Shown piece by piece: positions 10,901 through 19,220 of a stretch of 64,000 nt of DNA. The DNA is from Stomoxys calcitrans (Eukaryota > Arthropoda > Insecta > Diptera > Muscidae). The stretch lies in NCBI RefSeq assembly GCF_963082655.1, contig NC_081553.1, positions 19,393,237 through 19,457,236 on the forward strand, in the 5' to 3' direction. Below the pieces are notes generated by a model. That model saw nothing but the letters and a program-made list of their open reading frames with translations, ran no database searches and was not told the origin of the DNA. Both the position numbers and the translations under genes were made by a program. Every line of letters starts with the position of its first letter. Position 1 is the first letter of the stretch.

Positions 10901-11555
10901 TACTGCCGCCCAGGTAGTAATCACAGACCATCCAATTCACGTCCAAGTTCATACTGACAAACGTCAAGTCCAGAACCGATCCGGTAGACTCCAAATTTCT
11001 TCTAAACGTAGCCTTGCCATTATTGGCACACTTCAGGTTTGAAGAAAACATCAATCTTTCCAGCTCACTACCTTTCCTTGTCGTGATAGAGTCGCCCCAC
11101 GATGTATTTCTTGCATTAAAATCTCCCATAATGATGATATTGCTCATATTGTCCAGAAAAATGAGTAAACGTTCTATCTCATCACACATGTCCTTCGTAG
11201 AGATAGAAGGAGGAAAGTAAGCCGAGACCAAACACAAGTTCTTGGACAAATTGCTAGTTCTAACAATGACAATGTCATAATTCGTGTCATATCTGACTTT
11301 CGAGAACCTGATGAACTTTTTAAGACCAATGGCCACCCCTCCATATCCATCTGGTCTATATTTCTGAACAAGATTAAACTCTACTAGCTTATTGGTATTC
11401 TCTTTCCTTTCCGAAAAGATCTCAGACAAAGCAATTACATCAATATCATATTGATTACAGTAAAATTCCAAATAATTCTTGTTAGCACTGAACGACTGTA
11501 CATTATATTGACATATTTTCATGATCATTGTGTAAAGAAGAAACATTTCCAACAC
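7989..11555 (-). CDS. LINE ORF2: endonuclease, reverse transcriptase, RNase H
   Basis: The frame is an open 1188 residues. It starts with an APE-type endonuclease (KICQYNVQSFSANKN near residue 13, IIIMGDFNARNTSWG near 140, and the SRHFP catalytic histidine near 219). The reverse transcriptase spans about 430-700, with LSLDISNAYN near 553, GLPQGSCLSPTLFN near 604 and the YADD box at about 636-639. An RNase H domain follows, with candidate catalytic residues D918 (FATDAS), E953, D977 (FTDS) and D1027, and H1017. The protein ends with a C-x2-C-x7-H-x4-C zinc motif at 1127-1143. The first ATG lies upstream of the ORF1 stop. The ATG ten codons in (MIMKICQYN, at about 11528) is the likelier start, because it begins the endonuclease and overlaps the ORF1 end by about 26 nt. 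No disabling mutation is visible. Confidence 0.95.
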   Translation of the reverse strand: MLEMFLLYTMIMKICQYNVQSFSANKNYLEFYCNQYDIDVIALSEIFSERKENTNKLVEFNLVQKYRPDGYGGVAIGLKKFIRFSKVRYDTNYDIVIVRTSNLSKNLCLVSAYFPPSISTKDMCDEIERLLIFLDNMSNIIIMGDFNARNTSWGDSITTRKGSELERLMFSSNLKCANNGKATFRRNLESTGSVLDLTFVSMNLDVNWMVCDYYLGGSRHFPISIEVELSPKTPQRFLCRNKLLSSLGKVKLEPDFEFIEQTFSLEIVDATFSPKEGRHPKYWWNDHLLTLFRRQMAAMKKARRNPTYLNLESSRRHIEIWKNEVAKAKRESFKQKIAEVNASTNARETWKFINSVKNRGQPPKTVWSYDNNLEYLNLLKSQVPYSQCHYDYHLDFLSNDEHISFSMTDFEKCLEGKRKNSAGGADGITYAMIRALSDKSKENLLTAMNKAFCENLIRDSWRVIKIVPIPKPNKDHNDIANFRPISLISVILKCMNLMIKDKLLDYFQANDIIPHRSFAYRKNYSTASCLNEFLHRVAILKNNNLKVLVLSLDISNAYNCVNVGIMYNMLAELGVNKSICSWVRNFLSERVLKLGNAEVTVRDGLPQGSCLSPTLFNIYTAGLHSVEDSNTMLFQYADDFILMSFDYDFDWALNNLCRKTSQFKEICSSLNLSFNPSKCSTMYFAKNSVKEIKLIVDGNQIVQVRKLKFLGRVITNSLTVKDHYDHLAPSVKNRSNMIKCLTPLNGGFHPKLALNTYKGLVRAKIEYARTSTAHSPAYINKHIEVLQNDILRKCLGVTRSTPTHVIYALADEMPPKQRAKFLTAKELMRVHMHNPTLYDIISDNPRVKSSYSNIYYEFKNIFDNIKVGTNYALQKSLKVRLNLLPSRKSDTPDEVIRSVYCREIAYYRDNDFEIFATDASVANASTGCGVYNASKDHRYLFKIDFRSSSMFGELWALLKALEIAVEDKVVSCVLFTDSLSACRALISKGTSNYVVGVFHNLLNSSKIDCHVVWLPSHRGIGINEEADYLAKMASYCGAPLKVNFTPKEALRLVYNILREEWNDEYVAASQTKGKFFANLCPNIPTKPWFSGKHFSPNDTKMINRLMTGHTYDKVFLHRIGAILNANCDICQVPETTQHCVFECVKFLHLRRKYNFFNTYCDISTILSTKDFLLYKSLLDFIFEAKIRL

Positions 11556-13077
11556 TCGAAGGAGCTTTCACGCCACATTTCTGAATTCTATTGGAAAAAT
11601 GGTTCATTGCATCCAAAACCGCACTATTTCCACTCATCTTTACTAGATCATGAACAAATTTAAAAAGCTCTGCTGTTATTTTCTCAAGCTCAGAAACACG
11701 TAGATCATCCTTCATAAACACTGGGCGAGAAGGGGATGCTTCCTCATACATTCTGGATTGCATCTGTACACCAGGACTGTGTACATAAGGCTTTTTAGGT
11801 TTCTTAGCTACTGAATTGTAAGTAAAAGGAGTAAGCATATTGTTCACCTCCTGATCCTTTGTAAGTGTATTGTCATCAACCACTCTTTTCTTCGTATCCC
11901 TGCCCGAATAAAGACCAGGAAAAATGCTGTCGTCCCACAGGATGTCAAATCTATTCTGGGCTCGATACCCCTGCAATACCTCTCTTTTCGAAAGCTTCTT
12001 CTTCGTCATAATTTTATTAGTCTCGATCTCCTTAATCCATTTAGGACACTTCTCTTTATCATTGGCAATATGCCCATCAGAGTTACACAAAATGCACCTT
12101 CTGACATTGCACTGTCCATCACACCCACTCTCATCCTTTCCACATTTGATACAACGCTTCTGAGAACGACATCCCATTCTCGTATGTCCCAGTCTGCCAC
12201 ACTTATGGCACTGCCGGACAGCCGGATAATATGTGTTCACAACAAGCACAGCTCTTTCAAAGATCACCCATGGGGGATGCTCATCCCCAAGAAATCCAAC
12301 CTTAACAGTCTCTGTTGGATGAAAAACGCCAGTGTTAGACTCATCCCTCCTGGAGAAGCGTTTAACCGATGCAACCTTTCTGGATGACACCAAACCATCT
12401 AGTATCTCATCCTCAGTCCAGCCAAGTGGTACATCCCTTATCACACCAAATGTCTCAATGAAATTTCTTGGGATAAATGCCCTCAATTTCCTATTCCTCA
12501 ACTCTTCATTGCCAACAAATTTGTTCGCAGAATCAATATCCTCAAATGAAACTTTATACAGTGTAACACCAATTGCGTCTATTTTCTTAATCTTGCTGAA
12601 TTCATCGCTCTTTATGCCCTTAATTTTCTCAACAAAATAAAGCCCATTCTTCACCCTTTTATTCTTTACATTCTCTGCCTCTGACGTATCAACCAATACA
12701 TTAATCTCACCTGTATGTTCTGCCGTATAACGAACCGAGTCATCATTAACCCTCCTCCTTTTATAGCCCATTGTATCGTCCTCTTCTCTGCTACGGGTCA
12801 TTTTTGCCACAGAATTTCTCACAGCACATTCATCGTTATTGATATTCTCATTTTCCCTGTTGCCACTACTGCAACTCGCAACTTCATCTTCAGCAACATT
12901 GGCATTGCCTGTCGTCATAACCTTATTTTGCTTCGATTTTTTAAACACTTGCTTCCAAGCACCATCTTTATTATTGGAATTGACACACACATTTAAAGCA
13001 ATATTTTCCATTCCCCCACCTCCTTCATCCATTTCGGCCTCCATGGCGGCCATACTGCACACAAACACACTCACCAC
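11503..13077 (-). CDS. LINE ORF1: nucleic-acid-binding Gag-like protein
   Basis: The frame is an open 524 residues. A low-complexity, charged N-terminal third (with a basic YKRRRV cluster near 105) is followed by a region that reads like an RRM fold (about 170-285, including GVIRDVPLGWTEDEIL). Three CCHC knuckles follow at about 290-345, starting CHKCGRLGHTRMGC. This layout matches ORF1 proteins of Jockey/I-type LINEs, which coat the RNA and assist in target-primed reverse transcription. The second in-frame methionine (MAAMEAEMDEGG, at 13053) is an alternative start. The stop overlaps the beginning of ORF2, so ORF2 is probably translated by reinitiation or coupled translation. Confidence 0.93.
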   Translation of the reverse strand: MVSVFVCSMAAMEAEMDEGGGGMENIALNVCVNSNNKDGAWKQVFKKSKQNKVMTTGNANVAEDEVASCSSGNRENENINNDECAVRNSVAKMTRSREEDDTMGYKRRRVNDDSVRYTAEHTGEINVLVDTSEAENVKNKRVKNGLYFVEKIKGIKSDEFSKIKKIDAIGVTLYKVSFEDIDSANKFVGNEELRNRKLRAFIPRNFIETFGVIRDVPLGWTEDEILDGLVSSRKVASVKRFSRRDESNTGVFHPTETVKVGFLGDEHPPWVIFERAVLVVNTYYPAVRQCHKCGRLGHTRMGCRSQKRCIKCGKDESGCDGQCNVRRCILCNSDGHIANDKEKCPKWIKEIETNKIMTKKKLSKREVLQGYRAQNRFDILWDDSIFPGLYSGRDTKKRVVDDNTLTKDQEVNNMLTPFTYNSVAKKPKKPYVHSPGVQMQSRMYEEASPSRPVFMKDDLRVSELEKITAELFKFVHDLVKMSGNSAVLDAMNHFSNRIQKCGVKAPSSVGNVSSLHNDHENMSI

Positions 13078-13289
13078 TCACACCAACTGTTGTCGATGCC
13101 GTCAATTAAAAGTAAAAAAATCCAGAAAATAAAATAATCAGCACCACAAAACTCCACTGGCTGATGTAGAAAGAAGCTCCTGGAACAGGCACAGCAACTT
13201 TGTTAGACAAACAATGCTCCACAAAAAATTTTTTTTTTCTCCACAGAATAAAAGTATGTCAGTATCCGACAAGATGACAAAGGTGTATG

Positions 13290-13301
13290 TATACAAAGTA
13301 T
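13290..13301. repeat. Target-site duplication (right) of the full-length LINE
   Basis: TATACAAAGTAT at the 5' end of the element matches the copy at 7453-7464. Confidence 0.85.
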
Positions 13302-13720
13302 ACAAAATCATCAAATATTGATTGAGAACTGTTTTTATACCCAAGATATCGGCAAAATTATAAATACCCAAAAAAGGTATTTATTGGGTATTTACCCAAA
13401 TATATTTAGTTGTACCTGTCATATAGACCGATCTGCCGATTTAGGGTCTTAAGCCCATAAAGGCCACAATTATTACCCGATTTCGCTGAAATTTGAAATT
13501 GTGACTTGTATTAGGCCTCCCGTCCTCCGACCAGCACATAGTTCAGATCAGACTAATTTAGATATAGCTGCCATATAGACTGATCTTCTCATTTAGTGCC
13601 TTAATCCCATGAAAGCGGAATTGTTGCCCAATTTCGCTGAAACTGGGACTTGTATAAGACTTCTCGGGACGTCAATCAAATATGATATTCAAATATGTGT
13701 GGCACGTGGCACCGTCTTGT
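13302..13720. repeat. Array of ACCGATC dyad repeats (right half)
   Basis: After the LINE the sequence returns to the repeat family, with two or three units containing CATATAGACCGATCTGCCGA or CATATAGACTGATCTT and TTACCCGATTTCGCTGAAAT. Together with 6790-7452 it forms one interrupted array. Confidence 0.7.
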
Positions 13721-14060
13721 TGAAACCTTGGAAAAAAAAGTTGGATATCATCTCACGACAGCGCTCACGATTCGCATCATCTTTGAAGAAGTACGGTCTA
13801 ATGATGCCACCAGACGATGAACCGCACCAAACTGTCACATTTTTGGATGCATTGGTAGCTCTTGAATTCTGGCTTATCTTTACTCCAAAATCGACAATTC
13901 TGCTTATTTACATAACCATTAAGTCAAAAATGAGCAATTGAAGAAGCCCGCGATGAACTTTCTTAACAGAGCACGCATTTTGATAAGCACGCAAAATTCA
14001 ATAATTTGCAAGCGTTGCTCGTTTGCAAGTCGATTTATGGTTAAATTATAGACCAAACTG
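13720..14060 (-). pseudogene. Mariner-type transposase remnant
   Basis: On the minus strand the N-terminal RLTNEQRLQIIEFC helix-turn-helix start is followed, after internal deletions and stops, by fragments of the catalytic core: KQAELSILE, ELPMHPK, RTSSKMM and FQQDGAT-like residues. It belongs to the same family as the copies at 32069-32612 and 51466-52440. It cannot encode an active enzyme. Confidence 0.75.
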
Positions 14061-14133
14061 AAGAAGAAAATAGCTAAAAAATCACACTTTAGATACATGT
14101 CTATAAGAAAAGTACAATACATATGAGAATACG

Positions 14134-14484
14134 TGCCGATAAGAAGGCGCTCTATTCGTATTCAACGTTCATAAGACAAGTCTTATGTTCCGCGAGCAGA
14201 AGTTGACAGCAATCAAACGTTTTTGTTTCCACACCATAACACGTTTCTTATCTGCGCTTATTGTTTTATCTATTTAAATTATTTTCTAGCCAATAATAAA
14301 GGAAAACGAACCATTGAAACCAATAAAACATACAAAAATGATGCTGACAATGGTTTCAAGTGTTTCCACTTTTCCTTTTTTCCATTTTCCTCACTATAAG
14401 CACAGTACTACTTTTCCGACGACGTTTTTTATATGGAGTTTGATGGCATTCCGCTCAAAAAACTGAACAGAGTACTCGACTTAA
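14134..14484. repeat. Dispersed repeat, second copy at 19221-19534
   Basis: The segment from 14191 (CGCGAGCAGAAGTTGACAG) to 14484 is repeated with moderate divergence at 19221-19534. Both contain ATAACACGTTTCTTATCTGC-like and TTATATGGAGTTTGAT-like stretches. Just upstream, 14171-14188 is a perfect palindrome (CATAAGAC, AA, GTCTTATG), and the sequence around it recurs at 23990-24040. Class unknown. Confidence 0.6.
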
Positions 14485-14573
14485 GCTGGCCAACCCCCTA
14501 GACTGGTTACTAAAACAACCCAAATATTTCCCATCTCTGCACATATCATGTGACAGCTGCTCAAAGGAAAAAA

Positions 14574-15146
14574 ATGATAGCACTGGGGAAAGGTAAACGA
14601 AAATGCATTTTCATCATGTTTCTCTTTGATAATAAACGAATTAAATTATTGTAGAAATATCCAACGCCCAGTATCGTATTTTGGATCATCGTGTGTTTGT
14701 TAACGGAGAAATCGAGGCATTTCTCAATAATTTTGGAAACGATTCAGAGGTAGAGTCTCTGTTTAAACTTACCGAGACAGTAGGAGCTCTTAAGTACGAA
14801 TGCTCGGATAAATGTATAAACCTAGGAGCGACACATTTAGATAACATAGCGGTCGAGTTGAAAAACCTTTTGGGAGAAGTTGATAATTTGGTTGATACAT
14901 TACAAAGACCAAAACAGGTAGCCCGATTGTATTAAATATCATTTCTTATTTGTGACATTGCGTTTACTTATATAGACAAGTTCTACCATTTTGGAAACAG
15001 CAGCCGAAAGATTGAAACGTAAACAAGTCTTTGATTCAGAACTAAAGCATAATTATCAACGTGTGGAAGACTCCTTTGCCGTTAAAGAAGAAGAAATATC
15101 TGAACTTTATTCAGATTTGCAACTTAAATTGAATATACCGAAGTGA
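14574..15146 (+). CDS. BLOC1S5: BLOC-1 subunit 5 (Muted) homologue
   Basis: Three exons give 150 residues: 14574-14592, 14655-14917 and 14976-15143, with the stop at 15144-15146. The introns are 62 and 58 nt, with GT-AG borders (GTAAAC...TTGTAG and GTAGCC...TATAG). The protein begins MIALGKEISNAQYRILDHRV; the segment LGKEI...RILDHR followed by NGEIEAF aligns with the LGEIHSRLLDHR and QGE region of vertebrate Muted. The remainder is mostly helical and coiled-coil-like, ending KLNIPK. Muted is a subunit of the octameric BLOC-1 complex, which sorts cargo from endosomes to lysosome-related organelles. The family is short and diverged, so the call rests on the N-terminal motif, length and helical character. 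The stop codon lies only 26 nt before the TMEM199 start, in the same exon, which suggests a shared transcript. Confidence 0.8.
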
Positions 15147-15155
15147 ACGCAGTTT

Positions 15156-15173
15156 ATGGCATTAAGCCGATAA
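15156..15173 (+). promoter_or_regulatory. Five-codon mini-ORF coupling Muted and TMEM199
   Basis: Between the Muted stop and the TMEM199 start there is an out-of-frame ATG at 15156 that encodes MALSR and stops at TAA 15171-15173. The last A of this stop is the first base of the TMEM199 ATG (TAATG). Such an arrangement fits termination-reinitiation, in which ribosomes that finish the mini-ORF restart at the overlapping codon. The geometry is seen directly; the mechanism is inference. Confidence 0.6.
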
Positions 15174-16124
15174 TGAGTTCCATGCATACCATTAAGGATA
15201 CCCGCATCAGGGTAAAAGTATCATCAGATTTAGTGGATATACTTAAAAAATATCAAATCCATTTTAGTGAGACGCCTGTAAATATTGTAAAGTCTTTAAA
15301 AGCAGCAGGGATTAAATTGGGCGAAGAAATTACTGCAAAAAAAGACAACCAAAATATTAAGACTCCGGGAATCAATTTTAAGCTACTCAATGACATTCTG
15401 GCTAACAGTGAAATCAAGCCCCAAAACGATAATAAGGAATTAACCAAAGAAGACCAATTACAGGATTCGTCTAAGAAAAAATCACTTGATATATATTTGT
15501 ATCTGAATGATCTTCGATGGCTTAGCAACGCGTTGTCTATACTTCGTTCCAAAGGCATTCTTGAGGTGTATCTTAATGACTTACTGCAAACCAGTTTCTT
15601 AGATTTGCCTAAGAATACAATAATCGAAAGAAATCCGGAACTTGAAGCTCGGTGCCAACGATTACGAGAGGAGCAACAAAATCTTGAATATCGTAAAATG
15701 ACAAAAAATGTTGACGCCACCCTTAAATATTATCCCGAGGATACGGTTGCCTATCAAAGTATGTATACATGTTGGATACAAACTTGGACACTATTAATTA
15801 TACATGTGTTAAATTTCAGTGAAAGCTATCAATAGCCAGATCATTGCAGTTCTTCAGTTTATATTTTCTGTGGCTGCGGGTTTTGCATTTGGTTTCATTG
15901 GCATTCAATTGATAATTGGAAATTTGGATTTTGGTTTACGTCTACTTTTGGGAATAATGTTCGCTCTTATTATAGCACTGGCGGAAATATACTTTTTAGC
16001 CAAAAAACTCAATGAGTATGACAACACGGTAGACACAGCCAACAAAGCTATCGAGAAAATTAAAGCTTCAAAACCACCTGCAATACCAACAGAAAAAGCG
16101 AACAAAAAAATGCATGTAGAATAA
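15173..16124 (+). CDS. TMEM199: V-ATPase assembly factor TMEM199 / Vma12 homologue
   Basis: Two exons (15173-15758 and 15820-16124; 61-nt intron with GTATGT donor and TTTCAG acceptor) encode 296 residues. The joint restores an in-frame ATG codon (Q-M-KAINSQ). The C-terminal half is diagnostic: ERNPELEARCQRLREEQQN, then two membrane segments, about IIAVLQFIFSVAAGFAFGF and LLLGIMFALIIALAEIYFL, the hallmark of Vma12/TMEM199. The family works in the endoplasmic reticulum to assemble the V0 sector of the proton-pumping V-ATPase. I chose the ATG at 15173 rather than the GTG at 15143, because GTG is not a normal eukaryotic start. The exon begins inside Muted exon 3, with no obvious separate promoter. 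An AATAAA follows the stop closely. Confidence 0.9.
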
Positions 16125-16140
16125 GTTTTAGATACTAGTC

Positions 16141-16146
16141 AATAAA
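16141..16146 (+). terminator. Polyadenylation signal of the Muted/TMEM199 transcript
   Basis: AATAAA lies 17 nt after the TMEM199 stop. No comparable signal lies between the two cistrons, which favours one shared 3' end. Confidence 0.65.
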
Positions 16147-16230
16147 ATAAATGTATGTATGTAGGTATATCTTACATTGCCGGAGGACAATACAATATAA
16201 ATAGGGTAATACATTATCCAACTATACAAC

Positions 16231-16466
16231 TTGGGTTGCCCAAAAAGTAATTGCGGATTTTTTAAAAGAAAGTAAATGCATTTGTAGTAAAACTTAGAAT
16301 GAACTTTAATCAAATATACTTTTTTACACTTTTTTTCTAAAGCAAGCTAAAAGTAACAGCTGATAACTGACAGAAGAAAGAATGCAATTACAGAGTCACA
16401 AGCTGTGAAAAAAATTGTCAACGCCGACTATATGAAAAATTCGCAATTACTTTTTGGGCAACCCAA
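16231..16466 (+). mobile_element. Mariner-type MITE, copy 1
   Basis: This 236-bp element has inverted ends starting TTGGGTTGCCCAAAAAGTAA and a matching right end. It carries the common internal sequence of all seven copies (AACTTTAATCAAATATAC, AAAGTAACAGCTGATAACTG, GACTATATGAAAAAT). It encodes no transposase. It sits about 100 bp behind TMEM199. Confidence 0.9.
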
Positions 16467-16890
16467 TACTTTAATTATGGGGAAAAAGGAAAGAGACTCG
16501 CAGTCCCTTAAAAGCAAATTGTAATTGCCACGTACACTCAAAAAAAATTAATTCATTATGGTAAAAACTTATTTAGTTTGGTTGAAGAAATCTTATGACG
16601 AAAATTTATAAAAATTCCACACTTTATTTGTGTGATAATTATCAGTTGGTTTAAGGACTGAAAGAAAAAAGTGAATCCAAGAACACCAGATAAACTGTGG
16701 TTGCAGTCTAAGAAAACAAATCACTTTAAAAAGCATATCATATGTTATTCTTTTCTAGGCAAAAATGGTAAAGTGATAGCGATACTAGATTAGTTTGCCA
16801 CGTAAGCGTATAGCTTTCAAAGTTCCAATCTAGGATCTTATGTCATTCGTCGAGCCATATTTCAAAGAATAAAATTACATATGACTAGAG
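16467..16890. other. Gene-free AT-rich stretch
   Basis: No coding frame or recognised repeat is visible. Confidence 0.4.
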
Positions 16891-16903
16891 TCCTACCCAT
16901 AGT

Positions 16904-16945
16904 TACTGGCTACTATCCCATGGCAGCATGGGATAGTAGCCAGTA
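16904..16945. repeat. Perfect 19-bp hairpin with GCAG loop
   Basis: Arm 16904-16922 (TACTGGCTACTATCCCATG) is exactly complementary to 16927-16945, around a four-base loop. The hairpin interrupts a copy of the CCATGGCAGCCGGTTG-headed LINE derivative, which suggests a local inverted duplication. Confidence 0.9.
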
Positions 16946-17040
16946 GCCAGTACAATCGGTACGTACCGGATTGACACAAAGGCGTTCTTCATCTGCAAGG
17001 GCAGCCGCCCCTATTTACAACATACTGGTGTGTTTAGGGA
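16911..17040 (+). repeat. Short LINE-derived repeat copy (rearranged)
   Basis: TATCCCATGGCAG, then GTACGTACCGGATTGAC, GTTCTTCATCTGCAAGGGCAG and CAACATACTGG follow the order of the short composites at 23801-23912 and 48996-49108, but the 19-bp hairpin is inserted. Confidence 0.65.
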
Positions 17041-17630
17041 GCTACAAGGTATTATAAGCTCGACTGACCTAAAATCCTTCGGAATATTCATGTGTGATGA
17101 TTACTCAAATATTCAAAAAGGACGGATTCTTCTCTTAGCCAAAATTTGCCAGGTCATGTAGATCTGTTCACAGTTTTAAGCTAAACATGTAGTAAAATCA
17201 GGCAAATATGGATTTTACGTTAAATATATTTGGGAGTAGAGTACGAAACTTACATGCATATATGGGTCCAAGAGTATGGAGCCACCCCACCTTCACAAAC
17301 CCGACATCCACGCCGATTAAGGCATTAATGAAAGGTGTTTAAGATTACGTATCTGAAAATTAATTAAATTTCCAGAAGCTCAAGAAAGCAAATCGCAAGA
17401 TTGAAGCGGTGTGGCAACAACTTACACCAATACGAAAAATCTGTGAATAGCGTTATTCGTTTGACCGCTTTGTAATTTTCACAGATGAATTGTAAGATGG
17501 GTAGATCCATCTAGAGCAGTGATGGCCACACTTACACCGTTGGAAAGGCCAAACTGTGGTTGTGTGAGTATCATCAAACACCAACTAAATGAAACAGCTT
17601 TGAAATAGAGCCATCTGAACAAAGCCACAC
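17041..17630. other. Gene-free stretch
   Basis: No supported coding region or recognised repeat. Confidence 0.4.
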
Positions 17631-17639
17631 GAAGTTGTT

Positions 17640-18420
17640 TACATTGTTTGTGTGCTTCTATTCCCCTTTCCCATGCCCGCGGGTATAGGAAGCAATTTTT
17701 GTGCTGACAAGGCGTATGCATCAGCTTGCTTTCGCAATTCGGTTAGAAGAACAAATAACCGATGGTTGGAACCTCAGCATACTATGTCCCATACACAAGA
17801 AAGGAGACTAGACGGAATGTGCCAGTCTCCTCCCCATCGCAAACAAGATACTGCAAAATTAATAAGACTGCAGGATGACATCCGCTGACACACGTTCCTC
17901 AGTAAGAATAGGAAAGAATCTCTCTGAACCAATCAATTCTAAACTAGTCTTCAGAAAGGATACATTTTATCTATTTAATATCCTGTTGAAGAAGATAATA
18001 CGAGATGCAGATGTAAATAGATATGGCACACCTCTCGACAAACAAACATTACACTATACAAGATACTGATACTGGATGTGTTGTTATATGGGTCCGAGGC
18101 ATGGGTAGCACTACGAGGTAGTGCTTGGAGTGTTTGAGAGAAAGATTCTTCGTAAAATTTGAGTAGAGTGTCGGCGTCGTATGAACCACGAGCTGTAAGA
18201 CGACGTTAGTATAGTTAAACGTTTCAAAAATTAACTGTTGCGTTGGCTAGGTCATGTTGTCCGAATGAATGAAGAAAGTCCAACGAAGTAGTCTTTTGAA
18301 GGCGATCGCTGTGGTACAACTAACCGGGGCGACCAAAAGCCTGATGGAAAGACATCTCTAAACTTGGTGTCAGTTATTTGTTCAGTTAATGGTACAAATG
18401 TTCTGGCATAGCCAATTTAA
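17640..18420 (+). pseudogene. Degenerate LINE reverse transcriptase remnant
   Basis: Fragments in shifting frames read LSILCPIHKKGD-like, then IIRDADVNRYGTPLDKQT, LLYGSEAW, ERKILRKI, LRWLGHVVRMNEESPTK and finally GD-GRPK-like residues. This order is the C-terminal half of a CR1/RTE-type reverse transcriptase. Stops and deletions, including loss of the YxDD region, make it inactive. Confidence 0.75.
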
Positions 18421-18479
18421 ATAAAGTAAGCAAAAAACAAATAAAATAAAGTAAAAATAAAAAAAATCAAAAAGAAAAT

Positions 18480-18732
18480 TTCGTTGAGCTTTTCGGTTAT
18501 TTTAAAGATTTGCTCCCTGCCGCCAATCGGCAGGTAATCTGCTTGTTGTGCGCTGTTAATCCAAAAAGTAAGCCCGAAGAAATCTTTGTTGGGAATTCCC
18601 TGCTGCCCAAAAAACCCTTAATAGCTTTCCATTACACACCACTTAGCTGGTTGAAGCCTGGTATCGTATTCGCACCTTAGTGCCAGAGTCTGTTAGCCCT
18701 TACTCCAATCGACAAGTAGATCATAATTTAGA
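18480..18732. other. Gene-free stretch with a LINE-tail-like segment
   Basis: CTTGTTGTGCGCT near 18545, read in reverse, resembles the GAGCGCACAACAAGCCGATTA 3' region of the LINE remnants at 43105-43880 and 59060-60680. It is probably a fragment of that family's end on the minus strand. Nothing else is recognised. Confidence 0.4.
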
Positions 18733-18774
18733 TCATATAATTATTGTGACGAATTAGGCACAATAATTATATGA
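18733..18774. repeat. Perfect 16-bp inverted repeat
   Basis: TCATATAATTATTGTG (18733-18748) and its exact complement (18759-18774) flank the ten bases ACGAATTAGG. The function is unknown. Confidence 0.9.
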
Positions 18775-18880
18775 GGGGACATGAGTATTTTTTTAAGGAA
18801 TTTAGATACATATGTATGTGTGGAAATGAACACCGCAAGTATCAAAAAAGATCACATCGTCTGTAAAGCAATCATTTGCA

Positions 18881-18984
18881 AGAACTCACCTGAAGACACC
18901 AATGGAAAGAATTTATTGAATTTTTATTTGACAGAACTCACCTGAAGACACCAATGGAAAGGATTTATTGAATTTTTATTTGAC
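18881..18984. repeat. Tandem duplication of a 52-bp segment
   Basis: Two adjacent copies beginning AGAACTCACCTGAAGACACC differ at a single base. This is a recent local duplication. Confidence 0.9.
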
Positions 18985-19220
18985 AATTTGATACAGCTCA
19001 ATTTAGTTTATATGTAATTTGGCAGTTAACATGTTTAAACTTGCTTGATTTTATGACTTTTTGGATATGGGGGGAGGTTCACATGACACGATGATATTGA
19101 CAAACTATACCAACTTGCTATTGACTCGTATTGCTTATGTCGTTTTGAAAAATATCTCAACCGTTAAGGGTTGGTATTTTGTTCTGCTTTCGGAATAGCT
19201 CCTGAAATTTTAAATTATTT

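Larger units (their letters stand above)
7465..13289 (-). mobile_element. Full-length I/LOA-like non-LTR retrotransposon
   Basis: This 5.8-kb element lies on the minus strand: a ~210-bp 5' UTR, ORF1 (13077-11503), an overlapping ORF2 (11555-7989), a ~520-bp 3' UTR, and a 3' poly(A) tail that appears as the T run at 7465-7480. Both borders carry the same 12-bp duplication TATACAAAGTAT, as expected of target-primed reverse transcription. The 3' UTR holds an imperfect ~17-bp tandem repeat (AAATGATGATGAGGGTT type, about 7841-7890). Endonuclease, RT and RNase H in one ORF2 point to the I/LOA/R1 side of LINE diversity. Both ORFs are open, so the copy is young and possibly active. Confidence 0.93.

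Noticed and set aside
15143..15172. GTG start adding ten residues to TMEM199
   Set aside because: GTG is not a usual eukaryotic initiator, the added residues overlap the Muted stop, and the ATG at 15173 has A at -3.
15253..15720. 155-codon minus-strand frame
   Set aside because: It is antisense to TMEM199 exon 1 and has no recognisable domain.
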